Source: an uncultured Flavobacteriaceae bacterium (GTDB lineage Bacteria; Bacteroidota; Bacteroidia; Flavobacteriales; Flavobacteriaceae). From it: DNA of 64,000 nucleotides. Under the pieces are notes generated by a model, which did no database searches, was not told where the DNA came from, and saw only the letters and a list, made by a program, of their open reading frames with translations. Position 1 is the first letter of the stretch, and each line of letters starts with the position of its first letter. The stretch spans positions 1 to 64,000 of the forward strand of contig CANLUH010000018.1 in the NCBI GenBank assembly GCA_947494205.1. The letters are read 5' to 3'. This document shows positions 34,584 through 43,766 of this stretch, one piece after another. The translations under genes were made by a program, and so were the position numbers.

Positions 34584-35501
34584 TTACCGAACACTTACCG
34601 TAGAGTTTAAAGGAAAATCTTTATCGTGCTTTTTTTGCGCATAAAGATAACCTTCTAGCCACCACCTTTCCATCAGCTTTTTATTAAATACTAATGAATT
34701 TTCTGTTAGCTTTGTTGGTGTGTAGTATATATTAAGTTTAACGTTTCTGTGTTTTGCTGCTAATTTCCCGATAGCAATATCACCTTTTTCAACTTGATCA
34801 ATTAAATGCCCAAATAGATTTATTAAAAGTGAAAACGGGTTTTTACCAAGTACTTTATTGTACTCTAGGTTTTCACTTTCTAATACAATAGCATCTACCT
34901 CTGTTGCTCCTCTTTGAATTGCCTCTCTAATAGGAATAACACAACCTAAACCACCATCGGCATATTCAAATCCATCTTTTTTTGCTAGAGACATAAATGG
35001 GATGTAGTTACACGAAATCCAAATCCACTCGCAAAATTCCTCGTAACTATAATCGTTAATAGACTTATATTCCGTTCTGTTTTTAGATAAATTAGTAACA
35101 GTAACCACAACATCTGCTTTAGTTGCTTTTATTGTCTCGTATTCTTCTTTAGTAAATTTTCGTTTTATGTGTCGTTTTAAGTTTTTACTTTCTCCAAACG
35201 TTCGTTTACGTTTAATAAATTGCAACACTGTATTAAAGTAATTAATACCCACATATTCCCTATCTCCTTTCTTTTTAACTACAAAAGGATTGATACTAAA
35301 AATAGTTTTCTGATTTACACTTGTGTATATATCATAAAGCTTACCAATGTTATTTACCGCCAAATGAGGCGCTAATAAACTTCCAGTAGAGGTTCCAAAA
35401 AACATATCGTAGTTTTTACCTTCTTGTTCTATAAGATATTGGGCTACACCTCCAGCAAAGGCGCCTTTGCTACCACCTCCAGACATTACTAATGCTTTCA
35501 T
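34584..35501 (-). CDS. Patatin-like phospholipase
   Basis: The 305-residue protein has the patatin oxyanion segment SGGGSKGAFAGG (residues 7-18), the nucleophile motif GTSTGS (Ser38) and the catalytic dyad Asp in EYADGGLG (about 185). No signal peptide is seen, so it is likely cytoplasmic. Patatins hydrolyse acyl lipids. The middle of the protein carries a lysine-rich stretch (KRKRTFGESKNLKRHIKRKF) that could contact membranes or nucleic acids. The substrate is unknown. Confidence 0.85.
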   Translation of the reverse strand: MKALVMSGGGSKGAFAGGVAQYLIEQEGKNYDMFFGTSTGSLLAPHLAVNNIGKLYDIYTSVNQKTIFSINPFVVKKKGDREYVGINYFNTVLQFIKRKRTFGESKNLKRHIKRKFTKEEYETIKATKADVVVTVTNLSKNRTEYKSINDYSYEEFCEWIWISCNYIPFMSLAKKDGFEYADGGLGCVIPIREAIQRGATEVDAIVLESENLEYNKVLGKNPFSLLINLFGHLIDQVEKGDIAIGKLAAKHRNVKLNIYYTPTKLTENSLVFNKKLMERWWLEGYLYAQKKHDKDFPLNSTVSVR

Positions 35502-35556
35502 TACTATAATTTATCTTTCTTTGGCCACAAAAGTAACAATCTAAATGTATTAGTTA

Positions 35557-37512
35557 TCATTCCTTCTTGTTTAATAATTCTTTAGCTAATTTTTTAAATC
35601 GCCAATTGTGATGTGCTGTGGCTTCCTTTAAATTTTTTGTACACTCATCATTACAAGCGCGAATCGCTTTTAAAAACTGAAAGGCTTGCTGCCTAACTTC
35701 AAAATGATACTCTGGTTTTGTATAATTTACTAGCTCTTTGTAGAATGTTCTTTTTTCCGCATCAGAATACGCGTCTGTAATTAAAGCTAAAAACAGCCAT
35801 AATTGTCTAATATTTTTATCGTTAAATCCAATAATAGTCTTGGTTTGCTCTAAATATTGTTTTGTGTTTTCCGGAAAACTATTAATAAGATTATATAAAG
35901 CAGATTCTACTGTTATATACGATTTGTCTTTTAATAAACTTTCGTATTCAGTCTTTAACGATAGTGGTACTTGTCGTAAATTTAAAGCAATAGCCTGTCT
36001 TACTTTTATACTATTTTTAAAGTCTTTGGGTTGTAATTTATTAGGCATTTGTTCTATAACCTTTATTTTAGATTCATCAAAAATCCAAGAGGTTAAATAT
36101 TCTGAACATTTTGAAGAATACGGGTCACAGTTTATCTGCAAATAACCTCTTATCATCTCTGAATCTGTTGCCAACTGCCTTTCAACAGCTTCATAATAAA
36201 AGTGAGCATCTTCTAACCATTGCTTAAAAAACTCTGATAAGTCTTCTCCCGAAGCTTTTTCAACTTCAGCTATAAAATTTTTAGAGATAACGTTTTTATA
36301 TTGATACTGCTTTAAATAGTTTTTTATCGCATTTTTAAAAGCCTCGTCTCCTACTCTTCTTTTAAGCATATATAATAAAACCGCACCCTTTTTATAAAAT
36401 GTAGTACTACTAGATTTTGGATTTAATAGCGCTGTATGTCCTCCTTGTTGCTCTTGCATTGCTAACTCTTGCATATACTCATACAATTGCCAATGGTAGT
36501 ATCGCTCTCCAAAAATTTCTTTTTCTGCTAATAGCGCATAAAATGTTGCAAAACCTTCTTGTAACCAATGGTGTGTCCCAGAAGTTTCTGTTACCAAATC
36601 TCCAAACCATTGGTGTGCTAATTCGTGTGCGTTAACATTTACATAGTTTTTATCTACAAAAGCGATACTATCTATCACAAAAGCATCCGAAAAAATAGTA
36701 GTACTTGTATTTTCCATACCTGAATACAGAAAATCTTTTACGGGTATTTGTTTATAGTTTTGCCATGGATAAGGCACTCCTATTTCTTCTTCAAGAAAAT
36801 CGAACATCGTTTTTGTATGTCTATACGTTGGTTCAAACTTGGTAGAATCCTCAGGGTAATAGTATAATTCTAAAGGTATCCCGCTTTTAGAATATTCTTC
36901 TTTTTTATTGTATTCCCCAATAGCTAAAGCTACCAAATAACTAGACATGGGTGCTTTCATATCGTAAAGCCAAGTTGTTGTATCTGTATTTTCTATTTTG
37001 CCTTCAAGTTTACCATTAGCTATTACTTGGTAATTTTTATTGAAAGTAATGGCTAAATCAAATTCAATTTTATCATTCATATCATCTATACTTGGCAACC
37101 AATGGCTTGTGTACTTCCCTTGTCCTTGTGTCCATACTTGATTTCTACCATCGTTATCCCAGCCTATAAAATACATGGCTTTTTTAGGAGTTACTTTATA
37201 ATTGAATTGTAATTCGTAATATTTAGAGGTTTTAAAATCATTAATAATCCAAAGTTTTTTACCATCGTTGTGCGTTTTTACTTTTATATCATTAAGTAAA
37301 ATAGCATCAAACTCCATATTTATTGCATCTAGATATATAGAGTCTGTTGGTTTTAAAATATCAAAAAAGACTTGTACACGCCCCGTAACCTCTTTTATTT
37401 CTGGTTTTATTTTTAAATCTAACTCAATAGATTTATAATCTACAATATTGGTTTGTTGCGCCTGTATTGTAATCGTTATAGAAAGAAGAAAAAGTATTAA
37501 AATATGTTTCAT
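35557..37512 (-). CDS. M1 family aminopeptidase
   Basis: The 651-residue protein has a signal peptide (ITIQAQQT). It has the M1 exopeptidase motif GMEN (about residues 265-268) and the zinc site HELAHxW with His296, Glu297, His300 and Glu319 in GTHHWLQEGFATF. An M1 N-terminal beta domain and a C-terminal helical domain fill the rest. It is likely a periplasmic or exported aminopeptidase that trims N-terminal residues from peptides for nutrition. It is transcribed divergently from the universal stress protein gene. Confidence 0.9.
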   Translation of the reverse strand: MKHILILFLLSITITIQAQQTNIVDYKSIELDLKIKPEIKEVTGRVQVFFDILKPTDSIYLDAINMEFDAILLNDIKVKTHNDGKKLWIINDFKTSKYYELQFNYKVTPKKAMYFIGWDNDGRNQVWTQGQGKYTSHWLPSIDDMNDKIEFDLAITFNKNYQVIANGKLEGKIENTDTTTWLYDMKAPMSSYLVALAIGEYNKKEEYSKSGIPLELYYYPEDSTKFEPTYRHTKTMFDFLEEEIGVPYPWQNYKQIPVKDFLYSGMENTSTTIFSDAFVIDSIAFVDKNYVNVNAHELAHQWFGDLVTETSGTHHWLQEGFATFYALLAEKEIFGERYYHWQLYEYMQELAMQEQQGGHTALLNPKSSSTTFYKKGAVLLYMLKRRVGDEAFKNAIKNYLKQYQYKNVISKNFIAEVEKASGEDLSEFFKQWLEDAHFYYEAVERQLATDSEMIRGYLQINCDPYSSKCSEYLTSWIFDESKIKVIEQMPNKLQPKDFKNSIKVRQAIALNLRQVPLSLKTEYESLLKDKSYITVESALYNLINSFPENTKQYLEQTKTIIGFNDKNIRQLWLFLALITDAYSDAEKRTFYKELVNYTKPEYHFEVRQQAFQFLKAIRACNDECTKNLKEATAHHNWRFKKLAKELLNKKE

Positions 37513-37676
37513 AATAAATCCTAATCAAAGGCTAAGCCAAAATACAACTTTTTCGTATTTCTAGATAAAACGACTTTTCATTTCTTATCCATAATATCGA
37601 TATGAAAGAGATCTACTTCAAATAGGTCTCATTTTCAACATTTCCACCTAAATAATTGCCTTTCAACGAAATATTG

Positions 37677-37705
37677 TTGCACATCTATTTAAAAGACTAC
37701 TTTTG
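37677..37705 (+). promoter_or_regulatory. Candidate promoter of the universal stress gene
   Basis: TTG at 37677-37679 and TACTTTTG at 37698-37705 are 18 bases apart, a good match to the Bacteroidota -33/-7 pattern. The start codon lies 30 bases after the -7 box. Confidence 0.45.
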
Positions 37706-37735
37706 CACAAAAATTAACATCCAATACAGAAAAAG

Positions 37736-38503
37736 ATGAAAACATTTTTAGTCCCTATTAGTTCTCTTAAAGAAAAGATGTCAACTATAATCTACGCAAT
37801 CGACTTTGCTAAAGCTGTTGGTGCAGAAATGATTTATGGTATTCAGTTAAATAAAATAGAAGAAGACGACCACCTTGAAGAACTAGTAGCTCATGCAAAA
37901 AAACAAAATGTAGATATTAACTTCCGCCCATTACCGACTGAAGAAAACATTATCGACTTTGTGAAATCATTCTCTAAAGATTTTAGTATCGATTTAGTTA
38001 TCGCTTCAGCTAGAACACCGAAAACACACGAGAAATTATATTTAGATGATTTATCGGGTAGTATTGTACGTAAAACAGATATGCCTGTTTTATTAATTCC
38101 AGAAAATTACAAGTTTAAAACTATTAATACAGTATTAACTGCAGTTAAGTCTGGTGTTGTTAAAATGGAAGGTGCACTTAAACCTTTAGAAGCTTCTTTA
38201 GAGGCTTTAGAAGCCAGAATGACACTATTACAAGTAAAAACACCTACATTTTTACCTGAAGATTTAATGTTCGATAAAGATCTTGCTGCTGTTACTTCTA
38301 AGTACTATTCTTCGGAAAATGCCACTTTATTCCAAGGTGTTTTAGAATACATTCATGTTGTGGAACCAGAAATGCTTTGTGTTTTTAGACGTAAGCGTGG
38401 TTTCTTTAAACAATTATGGGATGATGCTATACACGATAACGGTGTAAGAAAATCTGATTTTGAAAGTAGAATACCTTTATTGGTTCTTAAAGGGGAGCAA
38501 TAG
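37736..38503 (+). CDS. Universal-stress-protein-like, two domains
   Basis: The 255-residue protein has a USP-like first domain (MKTFLVPIS, ATP-loop-like VIASARTPKTHEKLYLDDLSGSIVRKTDMPVLLIP). The second half repeats the layout (LTAVKSGVVKMEGALKPLEASLEAL ending ESRIPLLVLKG). The GxSGS-type nucleotide loop is only partly kept (DDLSGSIV). USPs are induced by starvation or other stress, and many bind ATP. A GC-rich terminator follows. Confidence 0.7.
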   Translation: MKTFLVPISSLKEKMSTIIYAIDFAKAVGAEMIYGIQLNKIEEDDHLEELVAHAKKQNVDINFRPLPTEENIIDFVKSFSKDFSIDLVIASARTPKTHEKLYLDDLSGSIVRKTDMPVLLIPENYKFKTINTVLTAVKSGVVKMEGALKPLEASLEALEARMTLLQVKTPTFLPEDLMFDKDLAAVTSKYYSSENATLFQGVLEYIHVVEPEMLCVFRRKRGFFKQLWDDAIHDNGVRKSDFESRIPLLVLKGEQ

Positions 38504-38528
38504 AACTTTCTCTATAGATATAAATATA

Positions 38529-38556
38529 AAAGGCCGCTTGTTAGCGGTCTTTTTTT
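38529..38556 (+). terminator. Terminator after the universal stress gene
   Basis: AAGGCCGCT pairs with AGCGGTCTT (one G-U) around TGTT, followed by a run of T. It is 25 bases after the stop codon. Confidence 0.85.
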
Positions 38557-38610
38557 GTTATCACTAATTTCACTTTTACTTTAGATATAAAAATATTAAT
38601 TTCGTAGGCT

Positions 38611-40713
38611 ATGGCTACCAATCTACAAACACCAATAGACTATTTAAAGGGTGTTGGACCAAATCGTGCCGATTTGCTCCGCAAGGAATTGGGTATACAT
38701 ACGTATCAAGATTTAATAAACCTATTTCCTAACCGCTATTTAGACCGCACAACGTATTTTAAGATAAATCAGTTACAGCGAAATAGTGCCGAAGTACAAG
38801 TTATAGGAAAAATTACAAAGTTTCAGGAAATCGCTCAAAAACGAGGCAAACGATTAGTCGCTACTTTTCAAGATGAAACAGGGACTATGGAATTGGTTTG
38901 GTTTCGAGGACAAAAATGGATTCGCGAAAGTTTAAAACTAAATACGCCCTATGTCATTTTTGGAAAAACAAATTGGTTTAATGGTAAGTTTAACATGCCA
39001 CATCCCGAAGCCGAATTATTAAAAGAGCATGAGAAAAATTTGCGCTCTTCTATGCAAGCGATTTACCCTTCTACAGAGAAGTTATCTAACAAGGGAATTA
39101 CCAATAGAGTGATGACGAAAATCATGCAAAATTTGTTCCTAGAAACCAATGGCAGATTTGTTGAAACCTTGTCTAATAATTTGCTTTCTGAACTGAAATT
39201 AATTTCGAAATCTGACGCTCTTTTTAATGTTCATTTTCCGAAGAATTCCGAGCTACTTTACAAGGCTCAATTTCGATTAAAATTTGAAGAATTATTTTAC
39301 ATTCAATTGCAATTAATTCTGAAAAATTTAATTCATAAAACAAAAATAAAAGGTTTTCCTTTTGATTCTATCGGGACGCATTTTAATTCCTTTTACAAAA
39401 ACAATTTACCTTTCGAATTAACCAATGCACAGAAACGTGTGTTGAAAGAAATTAGATACGATTTAGGACAAAATGCGCAAATGAATCGTTTATTACAAGG
39501 AGATGTAGGCTCTGGAAAAACTATTGTTGCATTAATGTCAATGCTCATGGCGGTTGACAACGGTTTTCAAGCCTGTTTAATGGCGCCTACTGAAATTTTG
39601 TCAGTCCAACACTATAACGGATTAAACGAATTGTGTAATAACCTGAATATCAAAATAAAACTACTCACAGGTTCAAGTAAAACTTCAGAACGTAAAATAA
39701 TCCACGAAATGCTAGAAAATGGCGAATTAGACATCCTAATTGGCACCCATGCATTAATTGAAGATAAAGTGAAATTTAAAAATTTAGGGCTTGCTGTTAT
39801 CGATGAACAACATCGTTTTGGTGTCGCGCAGCGTTCTAAGTTATGGAAAAAAAACAACCTCCCTCCTCACGTTTTAGTGATGACTGCAACACCAATTCCT
39901 AGAACATTAGCCATGTCGGTTTATGGTGATTTAGACATCTCTGTAATTGACGAATTACCCCCTGGTAGAAAGGCCATAAAAACAGTACATAGATACGACT
40001 CTAATCGCCTTAAAGTTTTCCGTTTTGTTCGTGATGAAATCACCAAAGGAAGACAGGTTTATATTGTCTATCCTTTAATACAAGAAAGTAGCCAAATGGA
40101 CTACAAAGATTTAATGGATGGTTACGAAAGTATTGCCCGAGATTTCCCTGCTCCAGAGTATCAAATTTCTATTGTTCATGGTAAGATGAAACCTGCAGAC
40201 AAAGAGTTCGAAATGCAACGTTTTATTAAAGGACAAACTCAAATTATGGTAGCTACAACTGTAATAGAAGTTGGTGTAAATGTACCTAATGCTTCAGTAA
40301 TGATTATTGAAAGCGCAGAACGTTTTGGACTCTCTCAATTACACCAATTAAGAGGTCGTGTTGGTCGTGGAGCCGAACAGAGTTTCTGTATTTTAATGAC
40401 AAGTCATAAACTATCAGAAAACAGTAAAACACGTTTAGAAACAATGGTACGAACTAATGATGGTTTCGAAATTGCAGAAGTAGATTTACGCTTACGAGGG
40501 CCGGGAGATATTATGGGAACACAACAAAGTGGTGTTTTAAATTTACGTATTGCAGATATTGTAAAAGACAACGATATCTTGCAACATGCTCGTTTCTATG
40601 CTAAACAAACTTTAAAAAATGATCCCTCTCTTAGATTACCAGAACATGCAGTCATTTTAGAAACCTATAGACAGATGAGTAAATACAAAAACATCTGGAA
40701 TTATATAAGTTAA
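38611..40713 (+). CDS. recG: ATP-dependent DNA helicase RecG
   Basis: The 700-residue protein has the RecG layout. An N-terminal wedge/OB domain comes first (VGPNRADLLRKELGI, VQVIGKITKF). SF2 helicase motifs follow: LQGDVGSGKTIVAL (Walker A), AVIDEQHRFGVAQR (Walker B), TATPIPRTLAMSVYGDLD (motif III), VATTVIEVGVNVPNAS and QLRGRVGRG (V and VI). It regresses stalled replication forks. The length is normal for RecG. miaE and an MFS carrier follow with 27 and 6 base gaps, so these three are probably one operon. Confidence 0.96.
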   Translation: MATNLQTPIDYLKGVGPNRADLLRKELGIHTYQDLINLFPNRYLDRTTYFKINQLQRNSAEVQVIGKITKFQEIAQKRGKRLVATFQDETGTMELVWFRGQKWIRESLKLNTPYVIFGKTNWFNGKFNMPHPEAELLKEHEKNLRSSMQAIYPSTEKLSNKGITNRVMTKIMQNLFLETNGRFVETLSNNLLSELKLISKSDALFNVHFPKNSELLYKAQFRLKFEELFYIQLQLILKNLIHKTKIKGFPFDSIGTHFNSFYKNNLPFELTNAQKRVLKEIRYDLGQNAQMNRLLQGDVGSGKTIVALMSMLMAVDNGFQACLMAPTEILSVQHYNGLNELCNNLNIKIKLLTGSSKTSERKIIHEMLENGELDILIGTHALIEDKVKFKNLGLAVIDEQHRFGVAQRSKLWKKNNLPPHVLVMTATPIPRTLAMSVYGDLDISVIDELPPGRKAIKTVHRYDSNRLKVFRFVRDEITKGRQVYIVYPLIQESSQMDYKDLMDGYESIARDFPAPEYQISIVHGKMKPADKEFEMQRFIKGQTQIMVATTVIEVGVNVPNASVMIIESAERFGLSQLHQLRGRVGRGAEQSFCILMTSHKLSENSKTRLETMVRTNDGFEIAEVDLRLRGPGDIMGTQQSGVLNLRIADIVKDNDILQHARFYAKQTLKNDPSLRLPEHAVILETYRQMSKYKNIWNYIS

Positions 40714-40740
40714 TAACTACCTTTACCAAAACTAAAAATT

Positions 40741-41322
40741 ATGCTTCATTTAAAGTTAGAAACCGACCCTCGTTGGGTAAATATTGTAGAATCTAATATT
40801 GAAGAAATTCTTACAGACCACGCTTGGTGCGAGCAAAAAGCAGCAACCAATGCCATAACTATTATTACTAATAATAGTGAGCATGAAGAATTAGTTACCG
40901 ATTTACTCTTATTAGCTCAAGAAGAACTGGAACACTTCCAAATGGTGCACGACATCATTAAAAAACGCGGATACAAGCTAGGTAGAGAACGTAAAGACAG
41001 TTATGTAAACGAACTGTATAAGTTTATGAATAAAGGCGGTAATAGAACACAAAGCCTAGTTGATCGGTTATTATTTTCTGCTATGATTGAAGCGAGAAGC
41101 TGTGAACGCTTTAAAGTATTATCTGAAAATATTGATGATGAAGAATTAGCAACCTTCTACAGAGAATTAATGATTAGTGAAGCTGGACACTATACAACTT
41201 TTATTACGTTTGCCAGAAAATATGGTAAAGATATTAATGTAGAGCAACGCTGGCAGGAATTAGTTGCGTTTGAAGGTGAAGTCATTAAACGCTACGGAAA
41301 GTCTGAAACCATACACGGTTAA
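40741..41322 (+). CDS. miaE: tRNA-(ms2io6A)-hydroxylase
   Basis: The 193-residue protein has the MiaE di-iron ligand pattern: WCEQKAATNAI, EELEHFQMVHDII, MIEARSCERFKVL and MISEAGHYTTF. MiaE hydroxylates the isopentenyl side chain of ms2i6A37 in tRNA. It sits 27 bases after recG and 6 bases before an MFS gene. The length is typical of the family. Confidence 0.92.
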   Translation: MLHLKLETDPRWVNIVESNIEEILTDHAWCEQKAATNAITIITNNSEHEELVTDLLLLAQEELEHFQMVHDIIKKRGYKLGRERKDSYVNELYKFMNKGGNRTQSLVDRLLFSAMIEARSCERFKVLSENIDDEELATFYRELMISEAGHYTTFITFARKYGKDINVEQRWQELVAFEGEVIKRYGKSETIHG

Positions 41323-41328
41323 ACGCTC

Positions 41329-42501
41329 ATGACAATACCTAGATGGATTCTTCCTATCATTATTATCTCGCAGTTTTGCTGTACATCGCTTTGGTTTGCA
41401 AGTAATGCAATAATTAACGATTTAGTTTTTAATTTTAACTTAGAGTCTCAAGCCCTTGGCAATCTAACATCAGCAATTCAATTTGGGTTCATTACAGGTA
41501 CTTTAGTTTTTGCCTTACTAACTATAGCCGATCGCTTCTCGCCCTCGAAAGTGTTTTTTGTAAGTGCTTTAATTGCTGCCTTATTTAACATTAGCATATT
41601 ATTAGACACAAATACATTATTTAGTTTAATCGTATTACGCTTTTTTACAGGTTTTTTCCTAGCTGGCATCTACCCTATTGGCATGAAAATAGCTTCCGAT
41701 TATTATAATAAAGGTTTAGGTAAATCCTTAAGCTTTTTAGTTGGTGCATTAGTTCTAGGAACAGCATTCCCTCATTTATTAAAAGGGTTTACGAATCTTA
41801 TTTCTTGGAAATACGTTATTATTATAACATCTCTATTAGCTAGCTTTGGTGGTTTATTACTATTTATTTTTGTGCCAGATGGCCCTTTTAGAACTCCTAG
41901 TCAAAAATTAGATTTTTCAGCACTTTTCAAAGTGTTTAATAAACGCTCATTTAGGCAAGCAGCTTTTGGTTATTTTGGACACATGTGGGAATTATATGCC
42001 TTTTGGGCATTTGTTCCTGTTATGATTTCAAGTTATCAAAAATTGCATCATATCCCCAATTTAAACATTCCTTTAGTTTCATTTTTAATTATTGCAACAG
42101 GAAGCGTGTCTTGCGTTATTGCTGGTTATACTTCTATACGCTTTGGAACTAAAAAAACAGCTACTATTGCTTTATCGCTTTCAGCCTTATGTTGTATAAT
42201 TTCACCATTACTTTTCACAATAAATTCAACAACTCTTTTTATTAGCTTCCTTTTTATTTGGGGATTTGTTGTTATTGCAGATTCACCTTTGTTTTCAACA
42301 TTGGTAGCACAAAATGCTATCGCAGAACTTAAAGGTACGGCTTTAACAATCGTTAACTGCATAGGTTTTGCTATAACAATAGTTAGTATTCAGTTATTAA
42401 GTCTACTAAGCACAAATATGCCTTCAATATATAATTATACCATTCTTTCTATTGGCCCTATTCTTGGTCTTATTGTACTGCTTAAAAGAAAAAAGGCATA
42501 A
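41329..42501 (+). CDS. Major facilitator superfamily transporter
   Basis: The 390-residue protein has about 12 membrane helices. The loop motif RFFTGFFLAGIYPIGMK (between TM4 and TM5) and FTLADRFSPSKV-like loops match the MFS pattern. It is only slightly shorter than the usual 400 residues. The substrate is unknown. It follows miaE by 6 bases. Confidence 0.85.
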   Translation: MTIPRWILPIIIISQFCCTSLWFASNAIINDLVFNFNLESQALGNLTSAIQFGFITGTLVFALLTIADRFSPSKVFFVSALIAALFNISILLDTNTLFSLIVLRFFTGFFLAGIYPIGMKIASDYYNKGLGKSLSFLVGALVLGTAFPHLLKGFTNLISWKYVIIITSLLASFGGLLLFIFVPDGPFRTPSQKLDFSALFKVFNKRSFRQAAFGYFGHMWELYAFWAFVPVMISSYQKLHHIPNLNIPLVSFLIIATGSVSCVIAGYTSIRFGTKKTATIALSLSALCCIISPLLFTINSTTLFISFLFIWGFVVIADSPLFSTLVAQNAIAELKGTALTIVNCIGFAITIVSIQLLSLLSTNMPSIYNYTILSIGPILGLIVLLKRKKA

Positions 42502-42505
42502 AAAA

Positions 42506-42533
42506 TGCCATTTGTTATTAGTAACAAACAGCA
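42506..42533. terminator. Weak hairpin between convergent genes
   Basis: TGC-N2-TTTGTTA pairs with TAACAAA-N2-GCA around TTAG, with mismatches, between the MFS and bcp genes. GC content is low and there is no clear T run, so it is only a possible terminator. Confidence 0.3.
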
Positions 42534-42559
42534 TTCTATAATTGTATGTATCTAAGTGA

Positions 42560-43018
42560 TTATACTAACTCTAAAATCTGAGCAGCATGATCTTTCGTTT
42601 TTACTTTATCGATAACATGAGCTACTACTCCATTTTCATCGATTAAAAAGGTTTTACGGTGTATACCATCGTATTCTCTTCCCATAAACTTTTTTAATCC
42701 CCATACACCGAAAGCTTCTATAACTTCTTTTTCTGTATCTGCTAAAAGTGGATATGGGAAATCGAACTTATTTTTAAAGTTAGACTGCTTCTTTTCTGTA
42801 TCTGCACTAACACCTAATATCTCGAAACCTTTATCTTGCAACACCTTATAATTATCACTTAGGTTACAAGCTTCTGCGGTACAGCCCGGAGTATTTGCTT
42901 TAGGGTAAAAGAAAACAATTAGCTTTTTTCCTTTATAATCACTTAAAGAGATTGCATTTCCATCTTGATCATTAACTGTAAAATTAGGAACTGCGTCACC
43001 TTGTTTTAATGTATTCAT
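42560..43018 (-). CDS. bcp: Thioredoxin-dependent thiol peroxidase
   Basis: The 152-residue protein has the peroxiredoxin-Q/Bcp features: FYPKANTPGCTAEACNLSDNY, with peroxidatic Cys46 and resolving Cys51 (5 residues later). GxKKFMGREYDGIHRKTFLID near the end is also typical. It reduces hydrogen peroxide and organic peroxides using thioredoxin. It is transcribed divergently from nth. Confidence 0.93.
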   Translation of the reverse strand: MNTLKQGDAVPNFTVNDQDGNAISLSDYKGKKLIVFFYPKANTPGCTAEACNLSDNYKVLQDKGFEILGVSADTEKKQSNFKNKFDFPYPLLADTEKEVIEAFGVWGLKKFMGREYDGIHRKTFLIDENGVVAHVIDKVKTKDHAAQILELV

Positions 43019-43052
43019 AGTTGTAAATTTGATTTTATCAAAAATACGACTA

Positions 43053-43709
43053 ATGACGAAACAAGAAAAGGTAAATTTTGTAATAAAAACATTAAATGAG
43101 TTATATCCAGAAATTCCTATTCCTTTAGATCATAAAGACCCATATACTTTGCTTGTTGCTGTTTTACTATCTGCGCAATGCACAGATGTAAGAGTTAACC
43201 AGATTACACCGCTTTTATTTGCTAAAGCTGACAATCCTTATGATATGATAAAACTATCTGTAGAAGAGATTAAAGCTATTATAAGACCTTGTGGTTTATC
43301 GCCTATGAAAAGTAAAGGCATTTACGGACTATCTCATATTTTAATAGATAAACATGATGGCAAGGTGCCGCAAAGTTTTGACGCTTTAGAAGCCCTGCCA
43401 GCCGTTGGACATAAAACAGCTAGTGTTGTAATGTCTCAAGCTTTTGGAGTGCCTGCTTTTCCTGTAGATACGCATATACATAGATTAATGTACCGTTGGA
43501 ATTTAACTAATGGTAAAAATGTTAATCAAACCGAAAAAGATGCCAAGCGCTTATTCCCAAAAGAACTATGGAACGATTTACACTTACAAATTATATGGTA
43601 TGGTAGAGAATATTCGCAAGCTAGAGGATGGGATTTAGATAAAGACATTATTACTAAAACTATTGGCAGACAAAGTGTTTTAAATGATTACAGAAAAGCT
43701 AATTCATAA
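43053..43709 (+). CDS. nth: Endonuclease III-like, Fe-S cysteines absent
   Basis: I chose ATG 43053; the open frame extends 8 codons upstream. The 218-residue protein has the helix-hairpin-helix with catalytic Lys121 (LPAVGHKTAS) and Asp139 (VDTHIHR), as in E. coli Nth. The canonical C-terminal cluster ligands CX6CX2CX5C are missing; the stretch reads WYGREYSQARGWDLDKDI with no cysteine. It should therefore be an endonuclease III without the 4Fe-4S cluster. It removes oxidised pyrimidines and cuts at abasic sites. Confidence 0.88.
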   Translation: MTKQEKVNFVIKTLNELYPEIPIPLDHKDPYTLLVAVLLSAQCTDVRVNQITPLLFAKADNPYDMIKLSVEEIKAIIRPCGLSPMKSKGIYGLSHILIDKHDGKVPQSFDALEALPAVGHKTASVVMSQAFGVPAFPVDTHIHRLMYRWNLTNGKNVNQTEKDAKRLFPKELWNDLHLQIIWYGREYSQARGWDLDKDIITKTIGRQSVLNDYRKANS

Positions 43710-43766
43710 AGAAATTCTTTACATTTAGCCAATAATTTAGTTTTAACTTCATATAAATAAGAAATT

